DNA of 64,000 bases from Erinaceus europaeus (Eukaryota > Chordata > Mammalia > Eulipotyphla > Erinaceidae): NCBI RefSeq assembly GCF_950295315.1, contig NW_026647370.1:1-64000 (forward strand), written 5' to 3'. The stretch's first letter is position 1. Every line of letters begins with the position of its first letter. A model generated the notes under the pieces. The model worked only from the letters and a program-made list of their open reading frames with translations, was not told where the DNA came from and did not search any database. This document shows, piece after piece, positions 12,023 to 23,515 of this stretch. The position numbers and the translations under genes are program-made.

Positions 12023-13275
12023 AAGAAGGGGGTGATACAGAGAGACGCCTACAACACTGTTTTACTTACAAAGCTTTCCCCCTCCAAATGGGGGCCAAGG
12101 TCTCAAAACCCGGGTTCTTGTGCATTGTGTGTGCACTCAACCAGGTGTACCACCTTCCAGCCCCTGGGACTCAGTTTTAATTAACATCAACAAAACAATT
12201 TACTTTTAAAATTATCTTTTGGGATTGGTTGGTGATACACCGGGTTAAGCATACATAGTGCTAAAGCATAAGTACTCATGCAAGAATCCAAGTTGGAGCC
12301 ACTCTTCAAGGGGGAATGCCTCACAAACTTTCTCAAGCCATGAAGCAAGTTTGCAGGTGTCCACTCCTCTCCCAATTTCTCTCTGTCATAAGCAGTGGAT
12401 TACTAGTGCTGGCACCAAGCCCTAGCAATAACCCTGGAGGCAAAAATGTACCTTTAAAATATCTATCTATCTATTTATTTATTTATTTATTTACTTATGT
12501 TTATGAAGGACAGATAAGACTAGAGCACTGCTCAGTTCTGACTTATGGAAGGTAGTGCTGGGGGATTGAACCTACATTCTCAGAACATCACTTTCTAACC
12601 ATAAACCATTTTATAGCATTATCTAAAACTGACCTCATAGCAATCTCTCTTTTTCTCACATCTAATCAATGTTTGCTGACTCAGAGTTCAACAATTCTCA
12701 GGTTCCAACACACACACAATTAGAAGGGGAGTGGTCAGGGAGGTGGCAGTGGCTAAGGCACTAAACTCTCAAGCATGAGGTCCTGAGTTCAATCCCTGAC
12801 AGCACATGTATCAGAGTGATATCTGGTTCTTTTTCTCTTTCTCCTCCTATCTTTCTCATTAATAAATAAATAAAATCTTAAAAAAAAAAAAAAAAAGAAG
12901 GAGGGGAAAGAGCCTAGATGATTAAATTATTCTTCTTCTACATCTTTCCTGGGGTCAAAATAAGGAAAAGCTCTCTTTTAAATGTTATCTGTGTTTTCTC
13001 CAGACAGAACCGACCAGTCTGAGAAAGTATTTAAAAGAAGTCTAATTTCATGTTTGTCAGAAGGAGAGTTTTTCGTTTCTTATTACTCCTTTTCGCATGA
13101 GTGGAGGAAGGGGAAATTTAAAAAGTGAAGCAAAGGTTAAAGCAACGTTATGGCTGGCAGTAAGATTAGCTAAAGTAAAACATCACCTTTAAAGAAGAAA
13201 CATTTTAAGATAGGACCTAACAGCAAAGCTGGAGAACAGTTTACCCTTCCAAATAAAGAGCATTTACTTATGTGT

Positions 13276-13349
13276 GGCCGGTTAGCTCAGTTGGTTAGAG
13301 CGTGGTGCTAATAACGCCAAGGTCGCGGGTTCGATCCCCGTACGGGCCA
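13276..13349 (+). tRNA. tRNA-Ile (AAT)
   Basis: A 74-base cloverleaf with acceptor GGCCGGT pairing with the 3' strand before CCA-less A73, A box (TAGCTCAGTTGG) and B box (GGTTCGATCCC). The anticodon loop CTAATAA gives anticodon AAT. It is identical to the genes at 39503, 46175 (-) and 47617. A short tttt at about 13359 could terminate Pol III. It lies at the left end of the near-identical tract shared by the duplicates. Confidence 0.97.
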
Positions 13350-13815
13350 AATAGACCATTTTACCTTTAGAGGTAGCTGGGCCGTCACTGCTTAGTTTTT
13401 AGAGACTAAGTTGTGTTGCGCACATAGCAAAATAGAAATTCTTCCAGGTGTGTCATTTTGCCAAGAGACTGTTTTATGTGTAATCTCTACCTTCAAATGG
13501 TCGCTTAGGTCTATTACAGGGTTGTACTAACATTGTTAAGATTATGGCTTCGATTCTTGTGTAGGCTTCCGGGTTACTATGTATTGTTTGCTAGACCATC
13601 ACCTCTCCAGATCTTCCTTCTTTCCCTTCCTCGCTCCTTCTTTCCTCCTATCTTTCTTCTTTTCTACACAGAGAGAAGGAGAAAGAAGGGCACAGTATAT
13701 AGTTCTCCCCTGTGGTTTACGGGGACTGGACCCTGGATCACAGGCAGAACAAAGCAGCTTTTCTCCCATGTAAGGGCACTTTCCATTCCAGGTAAAAAAT
13801 ACCTTTCTAAATAGT

Positions 13816-13889
13816 AGCCAGTTAGCGCAGCTCCATAAGGGGTGATACTAATAACACCAAGGTCGTAAGTTTGATCCCTGAACGGGCAC
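13816..13889 (+). pseudogene. Degenerate tRNA-Ile relic
   Basis: This aligns with the tRNA-Ile 540 bp upstream: gccagttagcgcag, then gatactaataacacc, then a decayed B box (agtttgatccc) and acgggc. The changes disrupt the acceptor and T stems. The same relic, with the same damage, is in copy B at 40043, so it decayed before the duplication. Confidence 0.8.
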
Positions 13890-14742
13890 ACTGCAAGAAG
13901 CTGTCTCTCTAGCACAGCTTTGGAATTAAATGGTAGCGTTAGTTTTTAGTCCTCATCAGTATCACCTATCTTCTTTGTTCCCCTCTACAAGGGGTGGCGG
14001 GGTGGAGGAAGGAGATAAAGAAAAGGGAACAACAACAACAAAGCACCAAAGTTTGTTATAGATTATGTACCTGTTATAAAGTCATCAGGTGGGCAATTTA
14101 TTAAGGGAAATGAGGATATAGGATCATATTGGCATTGGGGAGAAAGTGAAGTGTGTCTGGTGATCCCTAAGTGATGCCACACTTCTGTTCCTATTTCCAG
14201 AGTTGATTCACCCAGTCTACATGTAACCATCACACACTCCATATACCTAGTTATCTGCTCCTCTTCAGAACTGCCTTTTCAACATTGCTGGTATCAACAT
14301 CTCTTATTATTAAAAACATAACCGAATTGTGACTACTCTGTGACTACCTCCATTTTGTTGAAGCTAGCCATTTCAGATAATGAAAAGGACTTGATGACAA
14401 TCCGGACCTCCAGTTTTTAATTGGGGTTACTCCCAATTAACAAGCCAAAAAGCTGACACGGCTTTCAAAATCTAGAGTCACTTCATTTCATTGCTTAAAA
14501 GCCAAACTTTCCTCATGAGAAAAAAGGTCAAAGTGCTTAAAAATGGCCTTGTTAACAAGGCCCCACTTAACATTTCTGCTACATCTCAGTTTACTCTGTA
14601 GCAGTTTTAATTGCCCTCTGATGCTCTTTAAGTATTCACATTTCTGTCTCTGTTCCAGTCTCTTTGTTCCCTCTGGACAGCATTCACTACAGCCAGGTGA
14701 AAGCTAGGAATGGAAAAAGGAAAGTAAGAGTGATTATCTTTT

Positions 14743-14845
14743 TTAAACAAATATTTTATTTATTTATTCCTGAGAAAGATAGGAGAAGAGAGAAAGAACC
14801 AAGTATCAGTCTAGTACATGTGCTGCCTGTCACCTCTCGGACCAC
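14743..14845 (-). mobile_element. SINE-B insertion, copy A only
   Basis: A truncated minus-strand SINE-B is flanked by an exact 15-bp direct repeat (14728-14742 and 14846-14860, gagtgattatctttt). Copy B lacks it at about 40956. Confidence 0.9.
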
Positions 14846-14960
14846 GAGTGATTATCTTTTATTATAATTCTTGTGATGAAGAGTTAAAATTTAGTTGAGA
14901 TAGATTCAAATAGGAATGTTTTAGAATAAAATCTTAAATTTCTAGAGAAAAGGTGAAACT

Positions 14961-15021
14961 GTTTCCACCCGGGGACCTTTCGCGTGTTAGGCGAACGTGA
15001 TAACCACTACACTACGGAAAC
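14961..15021 (-). pseudogene. tRNA-Val(AAC) with deleted T arm
   Basis: Acceptor, D and anticodon arms match the intact tRNA-Val at 41070-41142, but 11 bases (ggtttcgaacc) of the T arm are missing. The deletion joins cccgg to gggg, consistent with slippage between short G/C repeats. The loss removes the B box needed for TFIIIC binding, so the gene is expected to be silent. Confidence 0.9.
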
Positions 15022-15066
15022 TTCCACAAATATGGTGTTTTACCTTACTCTATTTGTTAAAATTAA

Positions 15067-15849
15067 CAAACACTGTCTTTTACAACACTTATCCAGGAAA
15101 CTGGAATAAACTTTCCTAGTAAGAAAAGAGTCCAAGGAGGTCTTCGGTTTTATTGGCCCTCTTGACCTTGATTTTTCCCAACAGCTGAAACTAATTCTTA
15201 CTTCCAATCGTGAGCGTGATATGCAGAGCAGGGCGTCGTCGCGGTAAAGTTACCTCTGTGCTGCAACTCTTCTAGCTCCTGTTTTCCTGGACTCTAGGAT
15301 CTCCGCCCAGGATCCTTTGGGATCTACTTTTTTGGGGATCCTTTTGTCATCTACCAGATGACACCTTGGGTCCTTCTCCTTTCCAGAGGTCAAGACTGAA
15401 TCTATCACACCCCAGGACTCATTTTACCCTCGGGAGGAAGCACAGTGGATTCAACAACCCCCCCTCCCCCCAACACACACACCCGCCGCGTTTTCCTTGA
15501 CATACCATTTTCTCTTGTGCTGTCCCTTTACTATTTAGGAGGGAGGTGTCCTCCCTCAATAAAAAATATATATATATCAGTAAAGACACTCGTAGATCCA
15601 AGTTGTACCCCTCCCCTAATCCTCCTCGATTTAGAAACTGCATAAAAGTCGATGTGCTATGCTCCTCTATCAATAGCGGTTTGGGAATTTTTCAATTGTC
15701 CTAGGTCACAGACGACTCTTTCACTCTGAAGATTAATTCCGAGTTCAGCAAAAGCCGAGATTGTATTGTGGGGTAGCAACAACATAATCAAGAGAGCAGT
15801 TACTGGAGTTTGAAAGTCTGCAGAATTTGAAGGTGTGAAAAGAGAAGCT
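15067..15849. other. Unique sequence between tRNA-Val relic and tRNA-Arg
   Basis: About 780 bp without recognisable repeats. It contains a C-rich/CA-rich patch (15463-15485) and a short (at)n run near 15570. The small frames on both strands show no recognisable product. Confidence 0.6.
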
Positions 15850-15922
15850 CGAGCCAGCCAGGAGTCGAACCTAGAATCTTCTGATCCGTAGTCAGACGCG
15901 TTATCCATTGCGCCACTGGCCC
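15850..15922 (-). tRNA. tRNA-Arg (ACG)
   Basis: A 73-base cloverleaf read on the minus strand: acceptor GGGCCAG/CTGGCTC (one G-U pair), A box TGGCGCAATGG, anticodon loop giving ACG (CTGACTACGGATCAG arm), B box GGTTCGACTCC. The T stem has one G-T wobble where the usual gene has C-G. Four T residues on the coding strand (complement of 15838-15841) can serve as Pol III terminator. Confidence 0.96.
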
Positions 15923-16024
15923 TGCGCAGCCGATAGGCTAATATTTTCCCTTTTATGGGGTATATCCCCATCCCCACAGCATTTCAGGAAGCTTTAGTGT
16001 TGTTTTGTTTTTCCCCCTCTCTAG

Positions 16025-16080
<56 letters not shown>

Positions 16081-17737
16081 TTCAGCTTTGTGACAAATTA
16101 AAATCTTAAATTGGGTTAAAGTGGGGACTTTAGACTTTGCTGATTCAGATATGAAGATAGAAATAACCACAGAAACTGCTAGCAGAGTAATATCTTTGCA
16201 ATATGACTTAATACACTTTTATTTGAATTCCTACATTTAGAAAAATAAATTCAGAACATTGCATATATGATAAAATAAATATCTTTAAAGCGATTATTTT
16301 TTTCTGTCTGTCTGTTATTAGTATACTTATGAACTCTACTAATTTTTGCTGTCTGTATATCTGCCATGTTTCTGTTTTCATTGTATTTTCATATGTACTT
16401 ACATTGGGTGGTGACAATGTGTGCATAAACTAGTAATAATTAATTGTTATTATTTTAAACTAAATGTCACAAATACATTTACAGGCATTGGAAATGCATT
16501 TTATTTAAACAATTACACCTTTTTTTACTATTAACAATAATTCACTAAGGGAGAAAATCATGGCAAAATTGTGTGAGAAGAAATGCTTTAAGTAAAACTG
16601 TGCAAAACAAACTAATGGAAAAGGCAAAAAGAGGAAAGAATTTGGCATACATATATAATCTAGAAATCACTTCTGATCTACAATGTTGAAATTTAGAAAC
16701 TGATTTATTAACTAAATAAATCTAGAACACATATGCTGTTTTACAAGATAACTTGTTTATTATTTATCTTAGTTTTCAAAGTTAGCAAAATAGAAATTTC
16801 AAAATATAAGACTGCGTTGAAAGAAGGATCTTTGAGTTTGAGCTAGATCTGGTATAGTAATATTTGAACAGTCCAAACTTGGTATGTATGCCTGGTCAGT
16901 TCAGGAAAGTCGGTCCCTGTCCTGCTAAACAATTTTCACTTGATGGATCCACACATTGAACTGATTCGGAACTGAAAATATTCCGAAGGACCCACTGCGG
17001 TTCTGGATGCTCTGGCTCTGATGCCTCACAGCCCGTGCCGGGTTTAACTGTCTCACACACGAATCTTTAATTACACATCTAATTAAACACGACCTAAACC
17101 CCATTTCAACCCCAAGTCGGATCTTACCCTATAGTCTAAACCTAACTGTCTGAACTCACGGAAGCGGCGACTCTCTCGTACGCACCAGACAACTTCTAGT
17201 TGCCAGTGGTCACCCCATCAGGGAAACTATTTGGGGATGGGTGTGGATTCTGTGAGAAGGAGGGTGAGAACTAGGAAGGAAAGAGAAATGGGGTTGAGTC
17301 ATCGTCTCCATCAAAAGGAGATCTCCGTACCATTCCTGGGAACAGGACAGTTCCTATTTGTTTCCTCCAGCCCTTACACAATTCTATCCCACCGCCATCA
17401 CACACAAATCGTATGCTTGGTCTTTGAAAATATTTCTGACATGGAGAAAAAAGGTTTTCCAGATATACATGACATTTGGTAGCACGACCCTTTGCTTTTC
17501 ATGTGTTTGGACTTTTTGCTTGATCAGTTTCTCTTGTTTGCTTATAATTGTGGTCTGGCCTTTAAAGTCTACTGAAGAGAATTCAGAAAATTAAGTCCTG
17601 CCCTAGAGAGAGGCAAGGATTTCCTAGACAATCACTTAGCTTATACTTTGGACTTAATAAAAATGGAGTATTTATTTTCATCAAAAGACTAGTAAGGAAG
17701 AAAACCAGTTACAGACTGAAGAAAAAAATAATCAAGG
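15923..17737. other. Unique AT-rich intergenic block
   Basis: Apart from the GT microsatellite there are no recognisable repeats. Positions 16960-17230 are somewhat GC-richer, with several CpGs. No gene was recognised; the 17231-17594 frames are short and lack family signatures. Confidence 0.6.
16027..16077 (+). repeat. (GT)n microsatellite
   Basis: About 25 uninterrupted GT units, long enough to be polymorphic. Confidence 0.97.
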
Positions 17738-18615
17738 TATATATTTATTTATGAGTAACATAAGAGAAGAGAGAGAAAGAGAACCAGACAGCACTCTGGT
17801 ACATATGCTACGAGGAACTGAACTCTGGACTTCACAACTGAGAGTCCAATGCCCTATTTACTGTACTACTTACCAGGACACCAGAGTGAAGAAAATATTC
17901 ATCATACACTTTGTGTAAAAGGTCGTAGATTCAGATGGCATGAAGACATATTCTAACACAAGAAGAAAGGATTTTTGTTGTTGTTGTTGTTATTTATGTC
18001 GTCATTGTTAGGTAGGACAGAGAGAAATGTAGACAAGAGGGGGAGAAAGGAGGAGAGATAAATTACCTGCCTACTCCCCTGAAGGTGGGAAGCCGAGGAC
18101 TCGAACTGGGATCCTTACGCCTGTCCTTGGCGCTTTGCGCCACGTGCGCTTAACCGGCTGTGCTACCGCCGGACTCCCAAGAAAGAATTTTTTAATCGAC
18201 CGACTTTTAAAATTTTTTTAAATTTATAATATGGAAGTTTTGACAAGCCCATAAGATAAGAGGTGTACAATTCCCACCGCCAAAGCTCCATATCCCATCC
18301 TCTCCCTTGAAAGCTTTCCTATTCTTTATCCCTCTAGGAGCATGGACCCAGGATCATTATGGGGTGCAGAAGTTGGAAGGTCTGGCTTCTGTAATTGCTT
18401 CTCTTGAAAATAGACTGATTTTAAGTAGTCTTTTTTCTGAAGTTGGAAAGTCTGGCTTCTGTAATTGCTACTATGAAAACTGACCGATTTTAAGGAGTCT
18501 TTTCCCCCAGTACAGATCCTTTGCCAAAATCCTGGGCTTGAACATTGGATATAAACTGTAGTCCTTTTTTTTATAATTTTTATTTATTTTCCCTTTTGTT
18601 GCCCTTGTTGATAAA
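17738..18615 (-). repeat. SINE-B, SINE-A and L1-Y fragments
   Basis: SINE-B 17738-17885, SINE-A 17972-18178 (well preserved promoter half), an L1-Y 3' end about 18205-18420 with a partial direct repeat of its 'agttggaa...tctggcttctgtaattgct' motif at 18440-18470, and a SINE-A tail remnant 18568-18612. All are on the minus strand. Confidence 0.75.
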
Positions 18616-18732
18616 GTGTAGTTCTTAAAGTGCTACTGTTATGACAACTTGGAAAACTTTTGTTTCTAAATTAAGAAGGAATTTGCAGGCAATGATTTGT
18701 AGCAGCACAAGAATAAAAAGCATTACCGTGAT

Positions 18733-18805
18733 TGTTTCCACCCGGTTTCGAACCGGGGACCTTTCGCGTGTTAGGCGAATGTGATAACCACTACACTATG
18801 GAAAC
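18733..18805 (-). tRNA. tRNA-Val (AAC)
   Basis: A 73-base cloverleaf with anticodon arm TTCGC-CTAACAC-GCGAA (AAC), intact A box and B box GGTTCGAAACC. Relative to the gene at 41070 the last acceptor pair is A7-T66 instead of G7-C66, and both strands have changed so pairing is kept. One further change lies just before the anticodon arm (ACATTCGC for ACGTTCGC). An oligo-T stretch follows about 15 bases downstream on the coding strand. Confidence 0.95.
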
Positions 18806-19344
18806 CCACAGGAAATGTCTTCTTCAAAGAGCTTTGAAGTCTAATATGTTGAGTGTTTTCAACTGATAAGTGCTCATTTTAATGTTTCCACATACAGTGC
18901 ATTTTTTAAATTCACATTTTTTGAATTAAAATAACTATATTAGCTCCCTGCCTCATAACCACACATGACCTCTAACCGGATTCCAAATGTCATCACAATC
19001 ACCAAGTAACCTGAATCTTCTAGGGGATTTGATTTGCAGAAATTCCCTGATATTATCTTCTGGTTTTGATTCTATTTTTCATTTCCTGATATAGAAGAGT
19101 CAGGACTCAAGACACTGAGAACTGGAAAACACCCAAACTTTTACGAGGACAAAGCTTGCCTGTAGGAGGGGGTAAGAAAGTTGAAAAGTCTTATGACTGA
19201 AATTTGTGTGCAATGAGTCTAGGCGTCATCATTCTTTATCCTCCTATAACTTATACTGTCACAGTATGTAGTCTGGGACCAGCATCAATCTGTTTAATGG
19301 GTGATGCTCTAGTCTTCTTTTATCTTACAGCTTGTCATGCTTCC
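18806..19344. other. Unique sequence, nothing recognised
   Basis: AT-rich with no recognisable repeat, RNA or coding signature. The 19204-19392 frame runs into a SINE-C and is not supported as a gene. Confidence 0.55.
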
Positions 19345-22190
19345 CCAACCCCTTCCCATTCAATCCCTTGCACCACCATAAACCAGGGCTGAATAGTGCT
19401 TTGGTATTGGGAGGGGGGAGAAAAAGCGAGAGAAAGAGAGATACAAAAAGACACCCACAACACTGGTTCACCACTTGCTAAGCTTTCCCCCTGCAGGTGG
19501 GGACTGGGATGAATTTGGGTCCTTGTGCACTGTAACATGTGTCCTCAACCAGGTGTGCCACCATAAATCTTTGTCCATCTCTATCACTTTATTTGTGACC
19601 TTGAGAAAGTAATTTAAAGTTCTATTTTTTGCTTATTCAAGTTATTTTTCTATTTATTATTATTATTTTACCAGAACACTGTTCAGCTCTAGTTTATGGT
19701 GGTGCAGGGAATTGAAACTGGGACTTTGGGGCTTCAGGCATGAGAGTCTCTTTGCGAAACCATTATACTATGTCCCCTCTGCCCTCAAGTTATTTTTCTT
19801 ACTATTCATTTTATTATTTAATATTGTTTAAATCATAAGAGAGAAAATCAAGAGCAACACTGGCACATAAAGCACTGAAGGCAAACCAGGAGCCCCAGGC
19901 ATGCAAAACCTATACTCTATGTGCTGAGCTACTTCCTTAGCCACTTAACCCAAGTTCTTTGAAGAGTGCTAGCAACAGGTTTAAGTTACTACCAACAGCA
20001 GTATATATATTTTAATATATATCTCGAAATAGATAAAGCTCAGTTTCTCTCCAGGATCATAGAGTATTAATTAAATATATGGCTGAATGATGACTGGGAA
20101 CTCCAACTCTCAGGAACCTCATATCTCAGGGAATCGGACCTGGAGAGGTTTAATAGTTTGTAAGTTTCACTTGTGGTTTAAGCAACAGGTTTCTAGGGGC
20201 CTTCCTCCTCCCTCAGTCTTTATTTAGCAAGGGTTAATGAGAGTAAAACACAAATAAAATGGAACATGTTGTAAGTGCAATCTGTTCAAGGGATTGAACC
20301 AGAGATCTGGAACCTGAGACTCAATAAGCAAGTATATTCCCACAGGGCTATTCAGCCACCCCTCCATCCTCTATGGCCTTCTGAGTACAAGTCTCCTCCT
20401 AGGTACCTCATACCTAGACATGTAATGTATGAATGATATAGTCTAGGAGTTGTCTACCTATAATGAATGTTTAAATAAATATGAACATATGGTTGAAGTT
20501 AGGTGAAAGTTAAAATCATTTAACATTTCAGAGAGGATATTGTCAAATTCTGTCTCAAGTATCTATTAGTTTTTACTGTACATAAAATCACCTAAATTTC
20601 CATAGCATAACACATAATTTTTTTTCTTATGGAATTTCTGATTAATTCAGGGTCAATTGATCTAGGCTGGGTTTAACTGGCTCAATTAATTGTTCTCAGA
20701 GGGCTTGCTTGAATATCTGGTGGTGAGTTAATAGGGGAACAAACAGGTGTGGAGGAGAGCAGTCTGTCTCATGTGAGCTTTATACCTTTCGGCGGAATGA
20801 GCAGACTGACTCAGACATGTGCTCTTCCTTATAATGGTACAAAAATCAAGCCCAAAAGCTAGGGAGACAGCATAATGATTATGAAAGACTCTCATGTCAG
20901 AGGCTCTAAAGTCCCAGGGCTGCCGTTGTCTCTCTCTTCATCTCCCCCTCCCTTCTCAATCTTTGTCTCTAATAAATAAATTAATTAAAATAAATAAAAA
21001 ATTTTTAAATTTTTTTATTACCTTTATTTATTTATTGGATAGAGACAGCCAGAAATCTAGAGGGAAATGGGGGGATAGAGAGAAGAGAGGCAGAGAGACA
21101 CCTGCAGCTCTGCTTCATCACTCACAAAGCTTTCCCCCCTTCAGGTGGGGACTGGGGACTTGAACCTGGGTCCTGGCACATTGTAACATGTGCACCCAAC
21201 TAGATGCGCCCCCACCCGGCCCCTAAATAAAAATTTTTAGGGAGTCAGGAGGCAGCACAGTGGGATAAGTGCACGTGGAGCAAAGCACGAGGTTCAAGGA
21301 TCCCGGTTCAAGCCTCCAGCTCCCCACCTGCAGGGGAGCTGCTTCACAAGCGGCAAAGCAGGTCTGCAGGTGTCTTTCTCTCCCCCTCTGTCTTCCCCTC
21401 CTCTCTCCATTTCTCTCTGTCCTATCCAACAATGACTACAACAATAAAACAACAATGGCAACAAAAGGGAATAAATATTTTTTTAAAAAGAAAAAAATTA
21501 AAATATTTTTTAAATAAATTATATATTAGTGGTCTGGGAGGTGGCACAATGGGTAAAGCACTGGACTCTCAAGCAAGCTGCACATGTACCAGAGTGATGT
21601 CTGGTTCTCTTTCTCTCTCTTCCTATCTTCCTCATGAATAAATAAATAAAATCTTTAAAAAAAATCAAGCCCAGGATGGGCAAAATAGCTCACTTATATT
21701 ATACTGTACTTTGCTATATGCCAGACCCAGGTTTGAGTCAAGTCTTTACTGTATTAAAGAAAATTCTAGAGAGGAAGAGACAGATAGCCGCAGACCCACT
21801 TCACCGCTTGTAGAGCGACTCCCCTGCACGTGGTGAATCAGGGGCTTGAGCCAGGATCCTTATGCTGGTCCTTGCACCTTGCAGGCTTAATCTGCTGCGC
21901 TACCTACCGCCTAGACCCCTGAAGAAAGTTCTCATGGTTGTTCTTAGTCTCTCTCTCTCTCTCTCTCACCTGCCTCAAAGGAGAAGGAGAAAAGTAAAGT
22001 CCCAAAGCACAAATACTTTGGCTATATCAAAACTGATCATTTAGTGGTCTGGGAGATGGCTCAGTGGATAAAGCACTGAATTCTCAAGCATGAGGTCCTG
22101 AGTATCAAGCCCCAGCAGCACATGTACCAAGTGATAACTGGTTCTTTCTCTCTCCTCCTATCTTTCTCATTAATAAACAAAAATAATAAA
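19345..22190. repeat. SINE-dense block
   Basis: Members: SINE-C remnant 19350-19405 (+), SINE-D 19410-19565 (-), SINE-C 19640-19785 (-), an older SINE-like piece 19795-19945, SINE-C 20855-21000 (+), SINE-D 21010-21230 (-), SINE-A 21239-21490 (+), SINE-B 21529-21665 (+), SINE-A remnant 21770-21920 (-), a CT run 21947-21967 and SINE-B 22045-22190 (+). Positions 19950-20850 are mostly unique AT-rich sequence without a recognisable gene. Confidence 0.7.
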
Positions 22191-22394
22191 AAAAAACCTG
22201 ATCATTTAGTTATTAAAAATATGTAAACTTTTTCTCTCTCCCTGGCCATCTTGGTGGCTGCTCTTGGTTGGGGGCCATCCTAGGTTCAATCCCCTGCACT
22301 ACCATAAGCCAAAACTGATCAGAGCTCTGGATAAAACAAAACAAACAAGCAAAAACAACCTGATTTTCAGTGTTAAAATTCAAACTTCCACACC

Positions 22395-22595
22395 AAAGTA
22401 AAAGACTCTGGGGTAAGTGGGGGGGTGGGCAGGGAGGGGGAAGAGTACAGGTCCAGAAAAGATGACAGAGGACATAGTAGGGGTTGTATTATTATGTGGA
22501 AAACTGAGAAATGTTATGAACAAACTATTGTATTTACTGTCAAATGCAAAACATTAATCCTCCAATAAAGAAATTAAAAAAATTAAATTCCAAGC
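22395..22595 (+). mobile_element. L1-X LINE 3' end
   Basis: This 3'-terminal LINE fragment ends in aataaagaaattaaaaaa. It shares the caccaaagtaaaa-gactctgggg opening and the gagaaatgttat...aaaacattaatcc block with 31790-31975 and, reversed, with 41323-41432 and 60640-60812. A SINE-C (22240-22350) precedes it and a SINE-D (22690-22865, -) follows. Confidence 0.7.
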
Positions 22596-22865
22596 TAAAA
22601 TTATGAATATAAAAAAGTTATCTCTACTTTTATGAAACTGATTTCTCTCTATTTAAAGACAAACACAATGAGGTTGGTGATTATTTTAATGGAGTTTTTA
22701 AAAATATTTATTTATTTATTAGATACAGACAAACTGAGAGGGGAAAAGAGACAGAGGAGACACACCTGCAGTTCTGCAGGTGGGGAGCAAGGGATTGAAC
22801 CTAGGTCCTTGTGCATTATAATGTGCATGCTTAACCAAGCATGCAACCACCTGGCCCCATCTTCT

Positions 22866-23442
22866 CATCTTAGGACATAACATATGTAAGTTTTGGTTTC
22901 AGACAAGGATATATTCATGATATATTAGTGCATTTACTTAGTAGTGAGTATATGCAAAGAAATCACAATGTCATCTCAAAAAGGTATTTTTGCCCTTTGT
23001 GTTTACTCCTATATCCTCTATGTCTTGAAAAATATCTGGGAAATAGTGAACTTTCAACAAATATAGGTAGGAAAAAAACTGAACAAACGTAGCCTACACT
23101 GAGTGTGCCACAAGGTTAGAAATGGAGAGGACAGTTAAACAAAAAAAGTTATTTGAATCCTGTATTTACAGGTGACATAAGACTTTCAAAACTGTGTGTA
23201 TAAGACGAAATAGATAATTTGTCCCCAAGCATTTTCTCTGAGTCAAGAATACAAGAATTAGCTAAACATAACTATATATGTCTGAACAGTTGTTTTTAAT
23301 TTATTCTCCCACAGGACACCATTACATACCCACAGAGCAAAGGTACAGTTCTTGAAAGTGCTTCATTCCAGAGTTTGCAGTCACTTTTTTTTTTACCATA
23401 CTAATTCTAGTAAGAGCATATATAAAAATTAAGTTTCTTTCT
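22866..23442. other. Unique AT-rich sequence
   Basis: No repeat family, RNA gene or coding region recognised. Confidence 0.5.
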
Positions 23443-23515
23443 AGTTCCATAGTGCAGTGGTTAGCACATCTTCCGTATTACCTGAAGGGCCTGGGTTCAA
23501 TCCCCAGTGGAACAA
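23443..23515 (+). pseudogene. Degenerate tRNA-Val-like gene
   Basis: The acceptor and T arms follow tRNA-Val(TAC): agttccatagtgcagtgg at the 5' end and cctgggttcaatccccag near the 3' end, over exactly 73 positions. The anticodon arm is broken: positions 27-31 and 39-43 do not pair and position 33 is G rather than T. An eight-T run at about 23521 follows. It keeps A- and B-box-like motifs, so transcription is possible, but it cannot be a normal tRNA. A SINE-B (23565-23720, -) lies downstream. Confidence 0.7.

Larger units (their letters stand above)
9578..15066 (+). repeat. Segmental duplication, copy A
   Basis: This matches 35028-41187 in direct orientation (offset 25,450 at the left end). 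The shared sequence begins at the same ctgctctcattca in both places and ends at a shared tatttgttaaaattaa. Copy A holds the PRSS16 5' flank without the gene, a tRNA-Ile, a tRNA-Ile relic and a broken tRNA-Val. Insertions private to this copy: an LTR (10697-11124), a SINE-B (11860-12022) and another SINE-B (14743-14845). An 11-bp stretch present in copy B is missing near 9761. Shared repeats include SINE-A 10197-10500, an L1-Y fragment split by the LTR (about 10583-11200), SINE-D 11506-11730 and SINE-B 12724-12890. Confidence 0.93.

Noticed and set aside
13533..13814. A 93-codon frame that is identical at 39760-40041
   Set aside because: Identity is explained by the near-identical duplicated tract; the non-coding bases around it are equally identical, so it is not evidence of coding.
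15657..15977. A 106-codon minus-strand frame over the tRNA-Arg
   Set aside because: It reads through the tRNA gene itself, so coding is very unlikely.
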